Assembly: GCF_963677575.1 (NCBI RefSeq)
Contig: NZ_OY782038.1
Span: 2,108,001-2,172,000 of the forward strand
Source: an uncultured Draconibacterium sp.
Lineage (GTDB): Bacteria; Bacteroidota; Bacteroidia; Bacteroidales; Prolixibacteraceae
DNA: 64,000 nt
Direction: 5' to 3'
In this document: positions 23,969 to 32,907 of the stretch, one piece after another
How positions within the stretch are numbered: position 1 is the stretch's first letter
Layout: every line of letters begins with the position of its first letter
The notes under the pieces: model-generated
Database searches by the model: none
The model's input: only the letters and a program-made list of their open reading frames with translations
Told to the model about the DNA's origin: nothing
Position numbers and translations under genes: made by a program

Positions 23969-26164
23969 TTATTCCACCCCGTTAACCTTGAGCACCACAC
24001 TGGTATTGTTCAGGCTGATATGTGGATTAATTCCCACTTTCATCAGGAAATCGCCTGAATATACTTTCTCAGCATCGATCCACGAGCGTCGTCCCGGGTA
24101 AACATTCAATTCTTTTATGGTGTATTTTTTTGCCGGATCGAGGCCGGCAAATTTCACCGGAAGAATAGAGGCTGTTTGCATATACCTGAAATTAGACAAG
24201 TAATTAAACACCACTGCTTTGCTCTTTTCCTCGTTCACGTACATCAGCGCAGCAAAATCGTTTTCGTATGGATTGACCAAACGATACAGGTCGCCATGCC
24301 AAACCACATCTTTAAACGAGTTGTAATTCTGCACCGCCTGTTTGGCAAATGTCAGGTCGTTTTCGCTTAACTCATGAGCAACAATATCAAAACCCAGTTT
24401 TCCCATGCTGGCCACATCAACGCGGTATTTTAGCGGAAGACCACTCCAGTCGGTTACGTGACAATCGGTAACAATCGACGGGAAGAAATACGAATAATTC
24501 CACTGCATAAACACGCGCTCCAGCGGATCGGTATCGTCGCTGGGCCAAAACTCAGTGAAGTATTTAAACAGCTCGTAATCGCCGCGGCCACCACCACCCG
24601 AGCACAACATAATAGGTACCTTCGGAAATTTCTCGCGTACGCGTTCCATCACCTTGTACAGGCCTTTGGCGTATTCGATGTAAATATGTGTTTGCGGAAT
24701 ACCTTCTTTTTCGAGCCATGCTGAATGCGCATTGTAAATTACCGAATTACAATCCCACTTAATAAAGGCCAAATCCGGATTTTCAGTCAGCAGCTTATCC
24801 ACCACGCCAAAAACAAAGTCCTGCACCTCGGGATTCGATAAGTCCAGTACCAGCTGGTTACGGAAATATTTCTCCGGGCGCTCCGGCTGACGAATCACCC
24901 AATCGATATGATTCTCGTACAACTCACTTTTTGGGTTTACCATTTCCGGCTCAATCCAGATACCGAATTTCACGCCCTCTTTTGTGGCTTCTTCTACCAG
25001 GTAACCAATTCCGTTCGGCAGTTTCTTTTTGTTTTCCTGCCAGTCGCCCAAACCGGCATTGTCGCCGTTACGCGGATATTTGTTGGCAAACCAACCATCA
25101 TCGAGCAAAAACAGGTCAACACCCAGTTCTTTGGCATCTGTAAACAGGGAGGTCAGTTTGTCTTCATCAAAATCGAAATAGGTAGCTTCCCAGTTGTTCA
25201 GCAGCGTCAGGCGTTCGCCATTTCCATCCAGAACACGGTAATCGCGTGCCCAACTGTGCAGGTTTCGGCTGGCTTCGCCGGTTCCTTTGTGCGACACCAC
25301 ATAAACCAATCCGGGAGTTTTAAACACCTCGCCCGGCTGCAATTCATACTCCGATGCAAAAGGATTGATACCGGCAATAAAACGAACGTTGCCTTGCGGG
25401 TCTACCTCAAAATCGTAACGGAAGTTAGAGCTCCACGCCAACTGTCCCAACACCACTGTTCCGTTGTTTTCGGCAGCTTTACCGTCAAACGAAAGAATAA
25501 AATTGGGCGATTGCAGCAAATAAGCACGTGTGCCTAGTTTTGTATCGATCGACTTTATTCCGCGGGTGAGTTTCTCCTCGTTACGTTGCATTTCTTTGGC
25601 CCACTCGTTGCCGTAGCTTGTCAGGTAAAACTCGTTGCCGGTAAAAAACAGGTTCGCCGATGCAAACTTTTTCAGCGTTACGGCATCTTTCTGATTCTGT
25701 TGAATCTCGGTCCACTGCTCAATTACATTTTCGTTGGTCCATGCTTTGTAAAACAGCTTCACCTGAAACTGGTATTGTACATCTTCCAAAACAATGGTCG
25801 TTAGCACCACATTATCCGAAGTCGTTTCGGTTTTGTGGCTCACATATTTCAACTCCAGCGAAGTATTGCCATCGCTTTGAATCACTTGAATTGCCGGCTC
25901 AACAAGGTTCCATGTTCCGGAAGTGGTGTAAGTAGCATTGTAAATTCCACCGTTGTTATCGCGCAAATTGTAGCCTCGTGCAACAGCGGCATACTCCGAT
26001 TCATTTTCCAGCGGTTCGTCAAAATATACCGTATTTAAACGGCCATCGGGCGATGTTTGCAACAACATCAGGTTATCTTTAGTTGAAATGGGGATAATCG
26101 TTTCCTGCGCATAAACAGCGGCAGACAGCAATAAAACGATCAACAAAAGAGATATCTTGCTCAT
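23969..26164 (-). CDS. Alpha-galactosidase, GH36 family
   Basis: The 731-residue secreted enzyme has a signal peptide (1-20), an N-terminal beta-supersandwich (to about 320), a TIM barrel with LFLLDDGWFANKY (352-364), GIWIEPEMVNP, the nucleophile Asp471 in FIKWDCN and the likely acid/base Asp543 in WPSDDTDPLER, and a C-terminal beta-domain. These match clan-D retaining alpha-galactosidases, which release terminal alpha-galactose from raffinose-type or galactomannan-type glycans. Length is typical. The gene has no SusCD neighbour, so regulation is not evident. It most likely works in the periplasm. Confidence 0.93.
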   Translation of the reverse strand: MSKISLLLIVLLLSAAVYAQETIIPISTKDNLMLLQTSPDGRLNTVYFDEPLENESEYAAVARGYNLRDNNGGIYNATYTTSGTWNLVEPAIQVIQSDGNTSLELKYVSHKTETTSDNVVLTTIVLEDVQYQFQVKLFYKAWTNENVIEQWTEIQQNQKDAVTLKKFASANLFFTGNEFYLTSYGNEWAKEMQRNEEKLTRGIKSIDTKLGTRAYLLQSPNFILSFDGKAAENNGTVVLGQLAWSSNFRYDFEVDPQGNVRFIAGINPFASEYELQPGEVFKTPGLVYVVSHKGTGEASRNLHSWARDYRVLDGNGERLTLLNNWEATYFDFDEDKLTSLFTDAKELGVDLFLLDDGWFANKYPRNGDNAGLGDWQENKKKLPNGIGYLVEEATKEGVKFGIWIEPEMVNPKSELYENHIDWVIRQPERPEKYFRNQLVLDLSNPEVQDFVFGVVDKLLTENPDLAFIKWDCNSVIYNAHSAWLEKEGIPQTHIYIEYAKGLYKVMERVREKFPKVPIMLCSGGGGRGDYELFKYFTEFWPSDDTDPLERVFMQWNYSYFFPSIVTDCHVTDWSGLPLKYRVDVASMGKLGFDIVAHELSENDLTFAKQAVQNYNSFKDVVWHGDLYRLVNPYENDFAALMYVNEEKSKAVVFNYLSNFRYMQTASILPVKFAGLDPAKKYTIKELNVYPGRRSWIDAEKVYSGDFLMKVGINPHISLNNTSVVLKVNGVE

Positions 26165-26552
26165 GATTATTAGATTTAATTGTTTCTTATTAGAAAGACG
26201 AAGATAAGAAGTATATTACCTAGTTGGGTGGTTTTACAACAACTTATTGTCATCTTAACAATTTCTAAGATAAAATTAAAATACACTTTCGCGAAGAAGC
26301 AGAGATTTGTAAAAAAGTATGTAAGAGTAGCTCCGATAAGTAATCCGTTTCAGCACACAATTCCAGTTCTCACCATCTCAGTAGGACTCTGTGGCAAATG
26401 ATATGTAATGTAATACCGATGACGAAAAATCGTGGGCTATTGTACACCTACTCTTTATTGCTCAATTTTTCAGTATCGGCATTATACCAATTTGAAAATA
26501 ATTGCAAAATAGCCTAATCATTTTCATAATTGGTATAAGACTCAGATTGGAA
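26165..26552. other. Spacer with a 57-nt inverted repeat
   Basis: TTATACCAATT and GAAAAT near 26482 pair with ATTTTCATAATTGGTATAA ending at 26538. It may act as a terminator for transcription from either side or be a remnant of a small element. No gene is seen. Confidence 0.45.
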
Positions 26553-26915
26553 TCAATCCTCTCGATGGTATTGAAACGATCCCTCACCAAAACCATAGCA
26601 ATTTTCATTCGGGCAATCTATAATTAACTCGTCTCCGTTTAATGTATAGCCAAGTTTAAAAGGCGGAGGAGGAGGAAACATATGCAATATTGCTCCTGCG
26701 TAGTTCATTCGTATCGAATCCTTTTCTAAATGATATTCATACGGAATGGAATTTCGGTAAGCCGCCTGATCTGAAATAAATTTAAGTGTGTCGTTTAATT
26801 CATAAGCCACCCAGACACCTAAAATCTCTTCCCTGTCTATTTCCAAATCGCTTTTTGAGCAGGAACTAAACAAAACAACAAGAAGAATAAACAGCGGAAT
26901 AATTAAGTTTTTCAT
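26553..26915 (-). CDS. Small lipoprotein of unknown function
   Basis: Starting at the ATG at 26915 the protein has 120 residues: signal MKNLIIPLFILLVVLFSSC with a lipobox ending in Cys19, then a short domain with DREEILGVWVAYEL and a C-terminus containing DELIIDCPNENCYGFGEGSF, which holds two Cys. The 'I-G-V-W' start after the signal resembles lipocalin-like lipoproteins, but it is too short to be sure. A longer reading from 27002 would put 29 polar residues before the signal and is unlikely. Confidence 0.6.
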   Translation of the reverse strand: MKNLIIPLFILLVVLFSSCSKSDLEIDREEILGVWVAYELNDTLKFISDQAAYRNSIPYEYHLEKDSIRMNYAGAILHMFPPPPPFKLGYTLNGDELIIDCPNENCYGFGEGSFQYHRED

Positions 26916-27239
26916 GGTTAACAATTTAACGATATACCTGACAGACGTAATTCTGTTCGAAATGGTTGCGTAACACGCTGGACTATAAACTCCGGCGCTC
27001 ACGTACCGGGCTTTTGCGTTTCGCCCCGTTAGACCTCATTGCCGATTGTGATTTGCGTATTGCCTACTCTTTCTAAAATCCTTAATCATCATTCTGCAAT
27101 CTGTTTTAATGTTACAGATCTCTCCTCGCACACTCGTCGAGATGACAGCCACTTTTGCTCCCGACGCTACCGGCCGGATTTGGCTTTGGCCGATTTTCAA
27201 TTCGCTTCGCTCAACTTTTTCCTTTTTCCTTATTCTTCG
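26916..27239. other. Spacer with partial dispersed repeats
   Basis: A partial copy of the GTCATT..CGAA hairpin family (TTACAGATCTCTCCTCGCACACTCGTCGAGATGAC, split: starts near 27114, ends 27146) and a 45-bp repeat copy at 27160-27204 fill most of this region. No gene is seen. Confidence 0.5.
27160..27204. repeat. 45-bp dispersed repeat, copy 2
   Basis: Nearly identical to 23886-23930, same orientation. Confidence 0.65.
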
Positions 27240-29597
27240 CTACATACTCTGCTGTAACATTGTTATCGATTGCTGAATAGCGGCCCTGTCCTGTTCCGAA
27301 ATACCTTCAACCTTGAGGGCATCTTTATACAGTTGCAGTGCTTTATCTCTGTTCCCTTCGCTCAGGTAGATCTGCGCCAGGTAACCTGTTGCCGAAAGAT
27401 ATGCAGGCGAATCGCTAATCACTTTTTCCAATGTTTTTTTCGCTGCCGAAGTCTGGCCATTCTGCATTTGATAGTAGGCCAGCGTATAACCATAATCAGG
27501 ATCTTCAGGTCGAGCTTTAAAAGCTATTTCGGCATATTTTACGGCTCCAGCCAAATCGCCACGTTGAGCCACAATCACACTCAGGTTTTTGGCAGCCACC
27601 GGTTGATTTCCCGGGTTGGCTTCCAATGCAGTTCTTAAAGCACTCTCTGCCTCATCCATGCGTCCCTGCTCAGCAAGTAACAGTCCCAGATTCAGGTTAG
27701 CTGCTTCATTCTTTGGTTCGTACTTCAGCACCTTTTGCAGGTTCTCCTCCGCTTTTTCGTTATTGCCCACATACGAATACAACACGCTGCTGTTGATGAG
27801 CGGCAATACCGATGGTGGATATAAACGGGCAGCCGTTTCGTACGAACTCAGCGCCTCAGTCATCTCTCCTTTATTCTGATGATACAAACCAAGGTTATAG
27901 TGGTTGCTCCAGTTATCCTCACGAGATGTCAACGATGTTACATATTCTTTCTCGGCACTGGTAATTATTGTTTGTTGCTCTACCGTGAACTCATCCTGAG
28001 GGAAAGTTAAAATGGCATTGGCAGCCTGTATCCGCACCAAACGTATATCATCCTGACAAGCTTTCAGTAAGGCCGTTTTCACCTCATCGGTATAAATGCC
28101 TCCCAATCCGTATGCTGCCGACGAACGCACCAATTCCGATTTGTTATCCAGCGCATCGATCAGCACTGCCGCTTTCGATGCATCAGGGTAATTGCCCAAC
28201 AAACGGATAAATGAGTTCGTTACAACATCGTCGGTTTTTGGATTACGGATATATTCGAACATCTTCTCCACATTATCCCACTTCAATTCGCGGGCTTCTT
28301 TTATCAGCTGTGCCCATCGCAATGTTTCATCCTGGTAATTACCATTCGGGCGCGCTTTTACAATATTATTGGCCCATTCGGGCGATTTATCGGTATGACA
28401 CAGATTACAGGCATTTGGCGAACCAAACTTAATGGTTGCCTCTGGCATTGGCGGACGGAATGAGTGATCGCTACGCAGGAAGCGGCCAACAAATTCGCGC
28501 TTTGGCATATGGCAGCTTAAACAGGTAAGTCCTGCCGAAGCCGGGTGCCCCGTGTGTGTTGCCAGATCTTCAGTGCGGTTGTTATGGCATTTCAAACAAG
28601 CCTGATTCGGATTGTCTTTATTACGGTCGCGGCCACTTGATGTATGACAGGTAACACAGTGCAGCTCGCTGTTATCGGCACATGCATTCATCATCCATTC
28701 AGTCAATGTATAATTCTCTCCCAATGAACGGCCATCGGGGTAAAAATCACGATCCTCAAGTGTCGTCAAATTGTAATTATCGAAATACTTATCGCCGGGC
28801 ATATAACTTGGCGTAATCGGGGTCATTTTGGCATGGCAAGGCGAACAGGATGCAACGTGTTGCTCCTGTGTAAACACTTTTGTACTGATCAGTCCGAGCT
28901 CTTTTGCCTTTTCGCCTTCTTTCAATGATTTGAAGATACGAACGTGCTCGCCAGCCGGCCCGTGACAGGTTTCGCAGTTAATTCCCGGTTCTTTCCAGGT
29001 AGTGTGATACGTATCGCTTGCCAAATCGTAATTGGTATTCAGCTGGCTGATGTGACAGCTGTAGCAACCGGTGTTAAAGGCAAACATATCATCTTTCCAT
29101 GGCAAAGCTTCATCGTCGGGTGTATCTCCTCCAAAATGGCGCATCCCGGCCATCGGATAATTGAACCACTCTTTGCGGTTGACATCAAAAGCCAGTGGAA
29201 TATTCTGCAGTTTCCCTTTCTCAAAAGGCGTAAGGAACGTATACACATTATGTCCACCCATGGCCCAAATTACGTCGTAGGTTTTTACCAACTCATTACC
29301 ATCACGTTCGTACAGCACCATGGTCGAGTCTTTAAACTCTACCTGAAACTGGTGTCCTTCCACATCGATAGGTTCGCTGTTTGGCAACTGGTGCTCCGCC
29401 ATAAAAGCTGCGTTTATCGGCATCATTGCCTGCGCGTGATACGACGGCTCCCAGAGCTTATAAAAGTTTTCGTGACATTCGATACAACTTTCCGATCCGG
29501 AAAATTCGTTGCTTACCTCTTTGGGTTTTTGCTTACAGGAAATGGCCATTAGCAAAACGGCAGCAAGTAGTAAAATTTGAGCTTTCTGGTGTAACAT
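27240..29597 (-). CDS. Eight-haem cytochrome c lipoprotein with HEAT and TPR regions
   Basis: From the ATG at 29597 the protein has 785 residues. Signal and lipobox MAISC (Cys21) are followed by eight CxxCH haem sites at Cys38, 178, 208, 251, 314, 334, 359 and 397, many additional His, then HEAT-like helices (about 440-550: NKSELVRSSAAYGLGGIY, VRIQAANAILTFP) and at least five TPR units (about 570-780: NLGLYHQNKGEMTEALSSYE and similar). It should sit on a membrane facing the periplasm or outside and pass electrons, with the repeat half binding a partner. It resembles c554-like multihaem proteins. The substrate is unknown. Confidence 0.88.
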   Translation of the reverse strand: MLHQKAQILLLAAVLLMAISCKQKPKEVSNEFSGSESCIECHENFYKLWEPSYHAQAMMPINAAFMAEHQLPNSEPIDVEGHQFQVEFKDSTMVLYERDGNELVKTYDVIWAMGGHNVYTFLTPFEKGKLQNIPLAFDVNRKEWFNYPMAGMRHFGGDTPDDEALPWKDDMFAFNTGCYSCHISQLNTNYDLASDTYHTTWKEPGINCETCHGPAGEHVRIFKSLKEGEKAKELGLISTKVFTQEQHVASCSPCHAKMTPITPSYMPGDKYFDNYNLTTLEDRDFYPDGRSLGENYTLTEWMMNACADNSELHCVTCHTSSGRDRNKDNPNQACLKCHNNRTEDLATHTGHPASAGLTCLSCHMPKREFVGRFLRSDHSFRPPMPEATIKFGSPNACNLCHTDKSPEWANNIVKARPNGNYQDETLRWAQLIKEARELKWDNVEKMFEYIRNPKTDDVVTNSFIRLLGNYPDASKAAVLIDALDNKSELVRSSAAYGLGGIYTDEVKTALLKACQDDIRLVRIQAANAILTFPQDEFTVEQQTIITSAEKEYVTSLTSREDNWSNHYNLGLYHQNKGEMTEALSSYETAARLYPPSVLPLINSSVLYSYVGNNEKAEENLQKVLKYEPKNEAANLNLGLLLAEQGRMDEAESALRTALEANPGNQPVAAKNLSVIVAQRGDLAGAVKYAEIAFKARPEDPDYGYTLAYYQMQNGQTSAAKKTLEKVISDSPAYLSATGYLAQIYLSEGNRDKALQLYKDALKVEGISEQDRAAIQQSITMLQQSM

Positions 29598-29658
29598 AAT
29601 CGAACGTTTAGATCCTATTGTTGATAGTGGCAAGATACAAATTTCAGTTTTTCAAACA

Positions 29659-29697
29659 CAAAAAAGCAGCTTATCCATAATGAGAATAAACTGCCTT
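29659..29697 (-). terminator. Probable terminator of the esterase gene
   Basis: On the minus strand GCAG(T)TTAT pairs with ATAA(G)CTGC and is followed by TTTTTT. It lies between the stop of the esterase and the start of the cytochrome, so the two genes may not be fully co-transcribed. Confidence 0.6.
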
Positions 29698-29715
29698 TAC
29701 TATAGTTAGATAATG

Positions 29716-30945
29716 TTAGTTACTTGGATAAAATACGGAATCGAAGAAGTTTTCCATTTCACCGATATACTTTATTCCGTATTCTGCAAAAGTTGCTTTG
29801 GTTCTGTCATCAGGTTTCCAGTCAAAAAAGGCATGGCCTGCACCTTCTACCTGATCATATTTCACACGCTGTCCGGCTGCTTCCAGTGCATCGGCGTAAA
29901 CCTGCACCATCTCGTCTTTAATCAACATATCGTTAGTACCGCGAGTTAGGTAATGAGGAATCTGACGCTCTTCAGCATTCGGAATATTGCTCAAAGGTGC
30001 AATTCCTTCTTTCCATGTATCGTCGGCTTTCGGGTCTTCAGAATAATGATTCAGCATATCGCCACCAAACACACCATAACTTGGTGCCGCAACCTGAATG
30101 GCTGCCATCATTTCGTCTCGAACCTGGTCAACAGTTTTGTTTTCGGGAATATACGAAGGCATAAATTCGAATACACCCGGAGTTTTGCCAAAACCACCGT
30201 CGCCAATTTTGTTAGGCATTGTTCCTGCCACTGCCGACAGATGACCTCCGGCACTATCGCCTGTTACCGCAATTCGAGTAGGATCGCCACCATAGGTTTT
30301 AGCATGTTCCATAATGTGGGCAATAGCACCAAAAACGTCTTCGATTAAATCGGGCATGGTATTTCCAACTTCGTCGCCATCACCTTTCCCGGCCCAGCGA
30401 TAATCGATACTGAACACAACATATTTACCGTCTTTTACCAATTCACGCGCCATTCCGCGCATAATGTCTTCGGAATTAGAAACCCAGCCTCCCCCATGAA
30501 TAATAACAATACACGGCAGGTTTCTGGCTCCCTCGGGTGCAAACACGTCGTATTTCAACTTTTTTACGCCGGGTTGCGCATATACAATATTTGAAGCCAC
30601 CATCAGGTTTTTCACCTCTTCCTTATCGATAAACGATGCCCCAAGGTTTTTATCCTGATCGATAACCACCTTAAAAGTGGGCGCCGTGCATTCGTGATAC
30701 ATTGCTCCCCAACGTCCTTTTACCGAATAGTAAACAGCATCGAGAACGTAGCCTTTATCGGCTTTTGCAGTAATCGTTAATTCAGTTCCTTCCTCTACCT
30801 GCCCATCTTTTGGAATAGCAGGCTGAACTTTTATTTTTCCGTTTTTCACTTCGTCAACAGCTACTGAAAATGTTTTTTGCGCTTGTAGAATTCCTGAACA
30901 CGAGAACACGATCAGAAAGACAAGAATAATTGATTTTTGAATCAT
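29716..30945 (-). CDS. Secreted alpha/beta-hydrolase (esterase/lipase type)
   Basis: The 409-residue protein has a signal peptide (1-23), an N-terminal beta-domain of about 100 residues (TELTITAKADKGYVL, a bacterial repeat-like fold), then an alpha/beta-hydrolase with the oxyanion motif IIHGGGW, the nucleophile elbow GDSAGG and a C-terminal His in GAGHAFFDW. This is the HSL/BD-FAE-like group, which often removes acetyl or feruloyl groups from polysaccharides. The sulfatase gene lies upstream on the same strand, 204 bp away. A role in trimming decorated glycans is inferred. Confidence 0.87.
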   Translation of the reverse strand: MIQKSIILVFLIVFSCSGILQAQKTFSVAVDEVKNGKIKVQPAIPKDGQVEEGTELTITAKADKGYVLDAVYYSVKGRWGAMYHECTAPTFKVVIDQDKNLGASFIDKEEVKNLMVASNIVYAQPGVKKLKYDVFAPEGARNLPCIVIIHGGGWVSNSEDIMRGMARELVKDGKYVVFSIDYRWAGKGDGDEVGNTMPDLIEDVFGAIAHIMEHAKTYGGDPTRIAVTGDSAGGHLSAVAGTMPNKIGDGGFGKTPGVFEFMPSYIPENKTVDQVRDEMMAAIQVAAPSYGVFGGDMLNHYSEDPKADDTWKEGIAPLSNIPNAEERQIPHYLTRGTNDMLIKDEMVQVYADALEAAGQRVKYDQVEGAGHAFFDWKPDDRTKATFAEYGIKYIGEMENFFDSVFYPSN

Positions 30946-31149
30946 TGGATTTAGTTTTAGTTATTAGAATATCAGCATCAGTCTTCTTTTTCGGCCATTT
31001 ATGATCATCCTGTTAAATAACAAGCAAACATAAAATGCTAACGTTCTATAAATTTAACTTTTCAATAGCAATGATCTATAGTTTTGGGGCTGTTCTTGAA
31101 CATCTGAATAAGCAAAAACACTTAATATTTCCGTTTCCGCTTGCTTCTG

Positions 31150-32754
31150 CTACCAGTATTTCCAATATTCGATACGCGGATTGGCTTTTACCTTTTCCTT
31201 GTATTCCTCGATAAATTTCTGGTTCAGTTCATCGTTATCTCCGTACTGTTTACGAAGCTCTTCCAACTGAATATGCAACTGTGCCTGAACGTCGGCATAA
31301 GCCGGATCGTCGTAAACATTATGCATCTCCATCGGATCTTTCTCCAGATCGTACAATTCCCAATCGTCAATATCGTAGTAAAAATGGATGAGTTTGTACT
31401 TCTCGGTGGTAATTCCGTAGTGGCGCATTACCGCGTGCTCCGACGGGTGTTCGTAGTAATGGTAATAATGAGCATCGCGCCAGTCGGCAGGAGTTTCGCC
31501 TTTTAATATCGGCAGCAGACTTTGCCCCTGCATTTCTTCAGGTACTTCAGCACCGGCAACATCAATTAACGTTTCAGCAAAATCAAGATTCGAAACCAAA
31601 TCGTTGTTTACCGAACCGGCTTCAATAACTCCGGGCCAGCTAACCAGCAGTGGTGTATTTAACGACTCTTTGTACATCCAGCGTTTATCGAACCAACCGT
31701 GCTCGCCCAAATAAAAGCCTTGGTCAGACGAATATATTACAATGGTATTTTTGTCTAATCCCGATTCTTTCAGGTAATCGAGCAATTCCCCAACACTTTT
31801 GTCAACGGCCGAAATACACGCGAGGTAATCGCGCATGTATCGCTGATATTTAAAGCGTACCAAATCTTTTCCGGTAGGATTTTCTTCTTTGAACTTTTCG
31901 TAAATGGGCTGATAAACGGCATCCCACTGTGCTTGTTGCTCTTCGGTGTACCCGCCGCGGGGTTTGTCGGTCATTTTCAAATCGCGATCAATAAACATCG
32001 TATTCGCAATGGTCATGTTATTTTTTGCCGCAGCATCGCGGGTATCGTAATCATCGAAAAGTGTTTCGGGCTCCGGGAAAGTGGTATTCTCATACATTCC
32101 CAATTCATTTGGCCCCGGTTCCCACGGGCGGTGAGGTGCTTTGTGCCACATCATTACCATAAAAGGCTGCTCCGAATCTTTCTCGACCTCGAGCCAGTTA
32201 ATTGTTTTGTCGGTAATAATTTCGGTGGTATAACCTTCCATATCGTACTCACCTTCCTGGTTAATAAAGCGTGGATTGTAGTAACGTCCCTGGCCCGGCA
32301 AAATATCGAAATAATCGAAACCGGTTGGTGTTCCACCAAGGTGCAACTTACCGATTACTGCTGTCTTATAACCGGCTTTTTGAAGCACTTTGGCGTACGA
32401 GTTTTGGCTGAAATCGAAGTGCGAACCTCCGGTGTTGTCAATAAATCCGTTTAGGTGACTGTACTTTCCACTCAGAATTGTTGCCCGCGACGGTCCACAA
32501 ATTGAGTTGGTAACCATACACTGGTTAAAGCGCATTCCGCCCTCGGCCAGCCGATCGATATTTGGAGTTGGCGCCAGTTCGGCTAACGGACCACCATAAG
32601 CACTAATGGCCTGATAAGCGTGGTCATCACTCATTATGAATACGATGTTTGGTCGCTGCTGGCTTTCTTCTTTCGGCTGATTGGTGCACCCAAAACCAGT
32701 GAAAGCAACTAAAGCAAGGATTAAAATTCGTTGTGAAATAGTTTTGATAGTCAT
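31150..32754 (-). CDS. Sulfatase, type I (formylglycine-dependent)
   Basis: The 534-residue lipoprotein (lipobox FTGFGC, Cys23) has the metal-binding MSDDHAYQ (41-48), the sulfatase signature CGPSR with Cys86 as the residue converted to formylglycine, GKLHLGG, a TVIGK-like region and DLEKDPMEMHN near the C-terminus. It should hydrolyse sulfate esters of glycans in the periplasm. The CxPSR form requires a maturase (FGE or anSME), which is not in this window. A homologue could be N-sulfoglucosamine or mucin/algal sulfatases; the substrate cannot be fixed. It is followed by the esterase gene. Confidence 0.93.
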   Translation of the reverse strand: MTIKTISQRILILALVAFTGFGCTNQPKEESQQRPNIVFIMSDDHAYQAISAYGGPLAELAPTPNIDRLAEGGMRFNQCMVTNSICGPSRATILSGKYSHLNGFIDNTGGSHFDFSQNSYAKVLQKAGYKTAVIGKLHLGGTPTGFDYFDILPGQGRYYNPRFINQEGEYDMEGYTTEIITDKTINWLEVEKDSEQPFMVMMWHKAPHRPWEPGPNELGMYENTTFPEPETLFDDYDTRDAAAKNNMTIANTMFIDRDLKMTDKPRGGYTEEQQAQWDAVYQPIYEKFKEENPTGKDLVRFKYQRYMRDYLACISAVDKSVGELLDYLKESGLDKNTIVIYSSDQGFYLGEHGWFDKRWMYKESLNTPLLVSWPGVIEAGSVNNDLVSNLDFAETLIDVAGAEVPEEMQGQSLLPILKGETPADWRDAHYYHYYEHPSEHAVMRHYGITTEKYKLIHFYYDIDDWELYDLEKDPMEMHNVYDDPAYADVQAQLHIQLEELRKQYGDNDELNQKFIEEYKEKVKANPRIEYWKYW

Positions 32755-32856
32755 GTTTTGCTATTTAGAAAGATTAGTTGATTTGCTGCTAAAAATAATG
32801 ATTCTGTTTTGATCGCCAATTCAACGGCCGGTTCTTTTCGGGCATTGTTTGCCCGT

Positions 32857-32890
32857 TTTGTATCCGAATATTTAAATTTTCGTACATTCG
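32857..32890 (+). promoter_or_regulatory. Putative promoter of the 32908 gene
   Basis: TTTG at 32857-32860 and TACATTCG (7/8 match to TAnnTTTG) at 32883-32890 are spaced by 22 nt. The ATG at 32908 follows closely, which argues against the in-frame ATG at 32809. Confidence 0.45.
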
Positions 32891-32907
32891 GAAAAATTTC
32901 ACAAACC

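Noticed and set aside
28944..29552. 202-codon plus-strand frame
   Set aside because: Antisense to the multihaem cytochrome, with no own start signal or motif.
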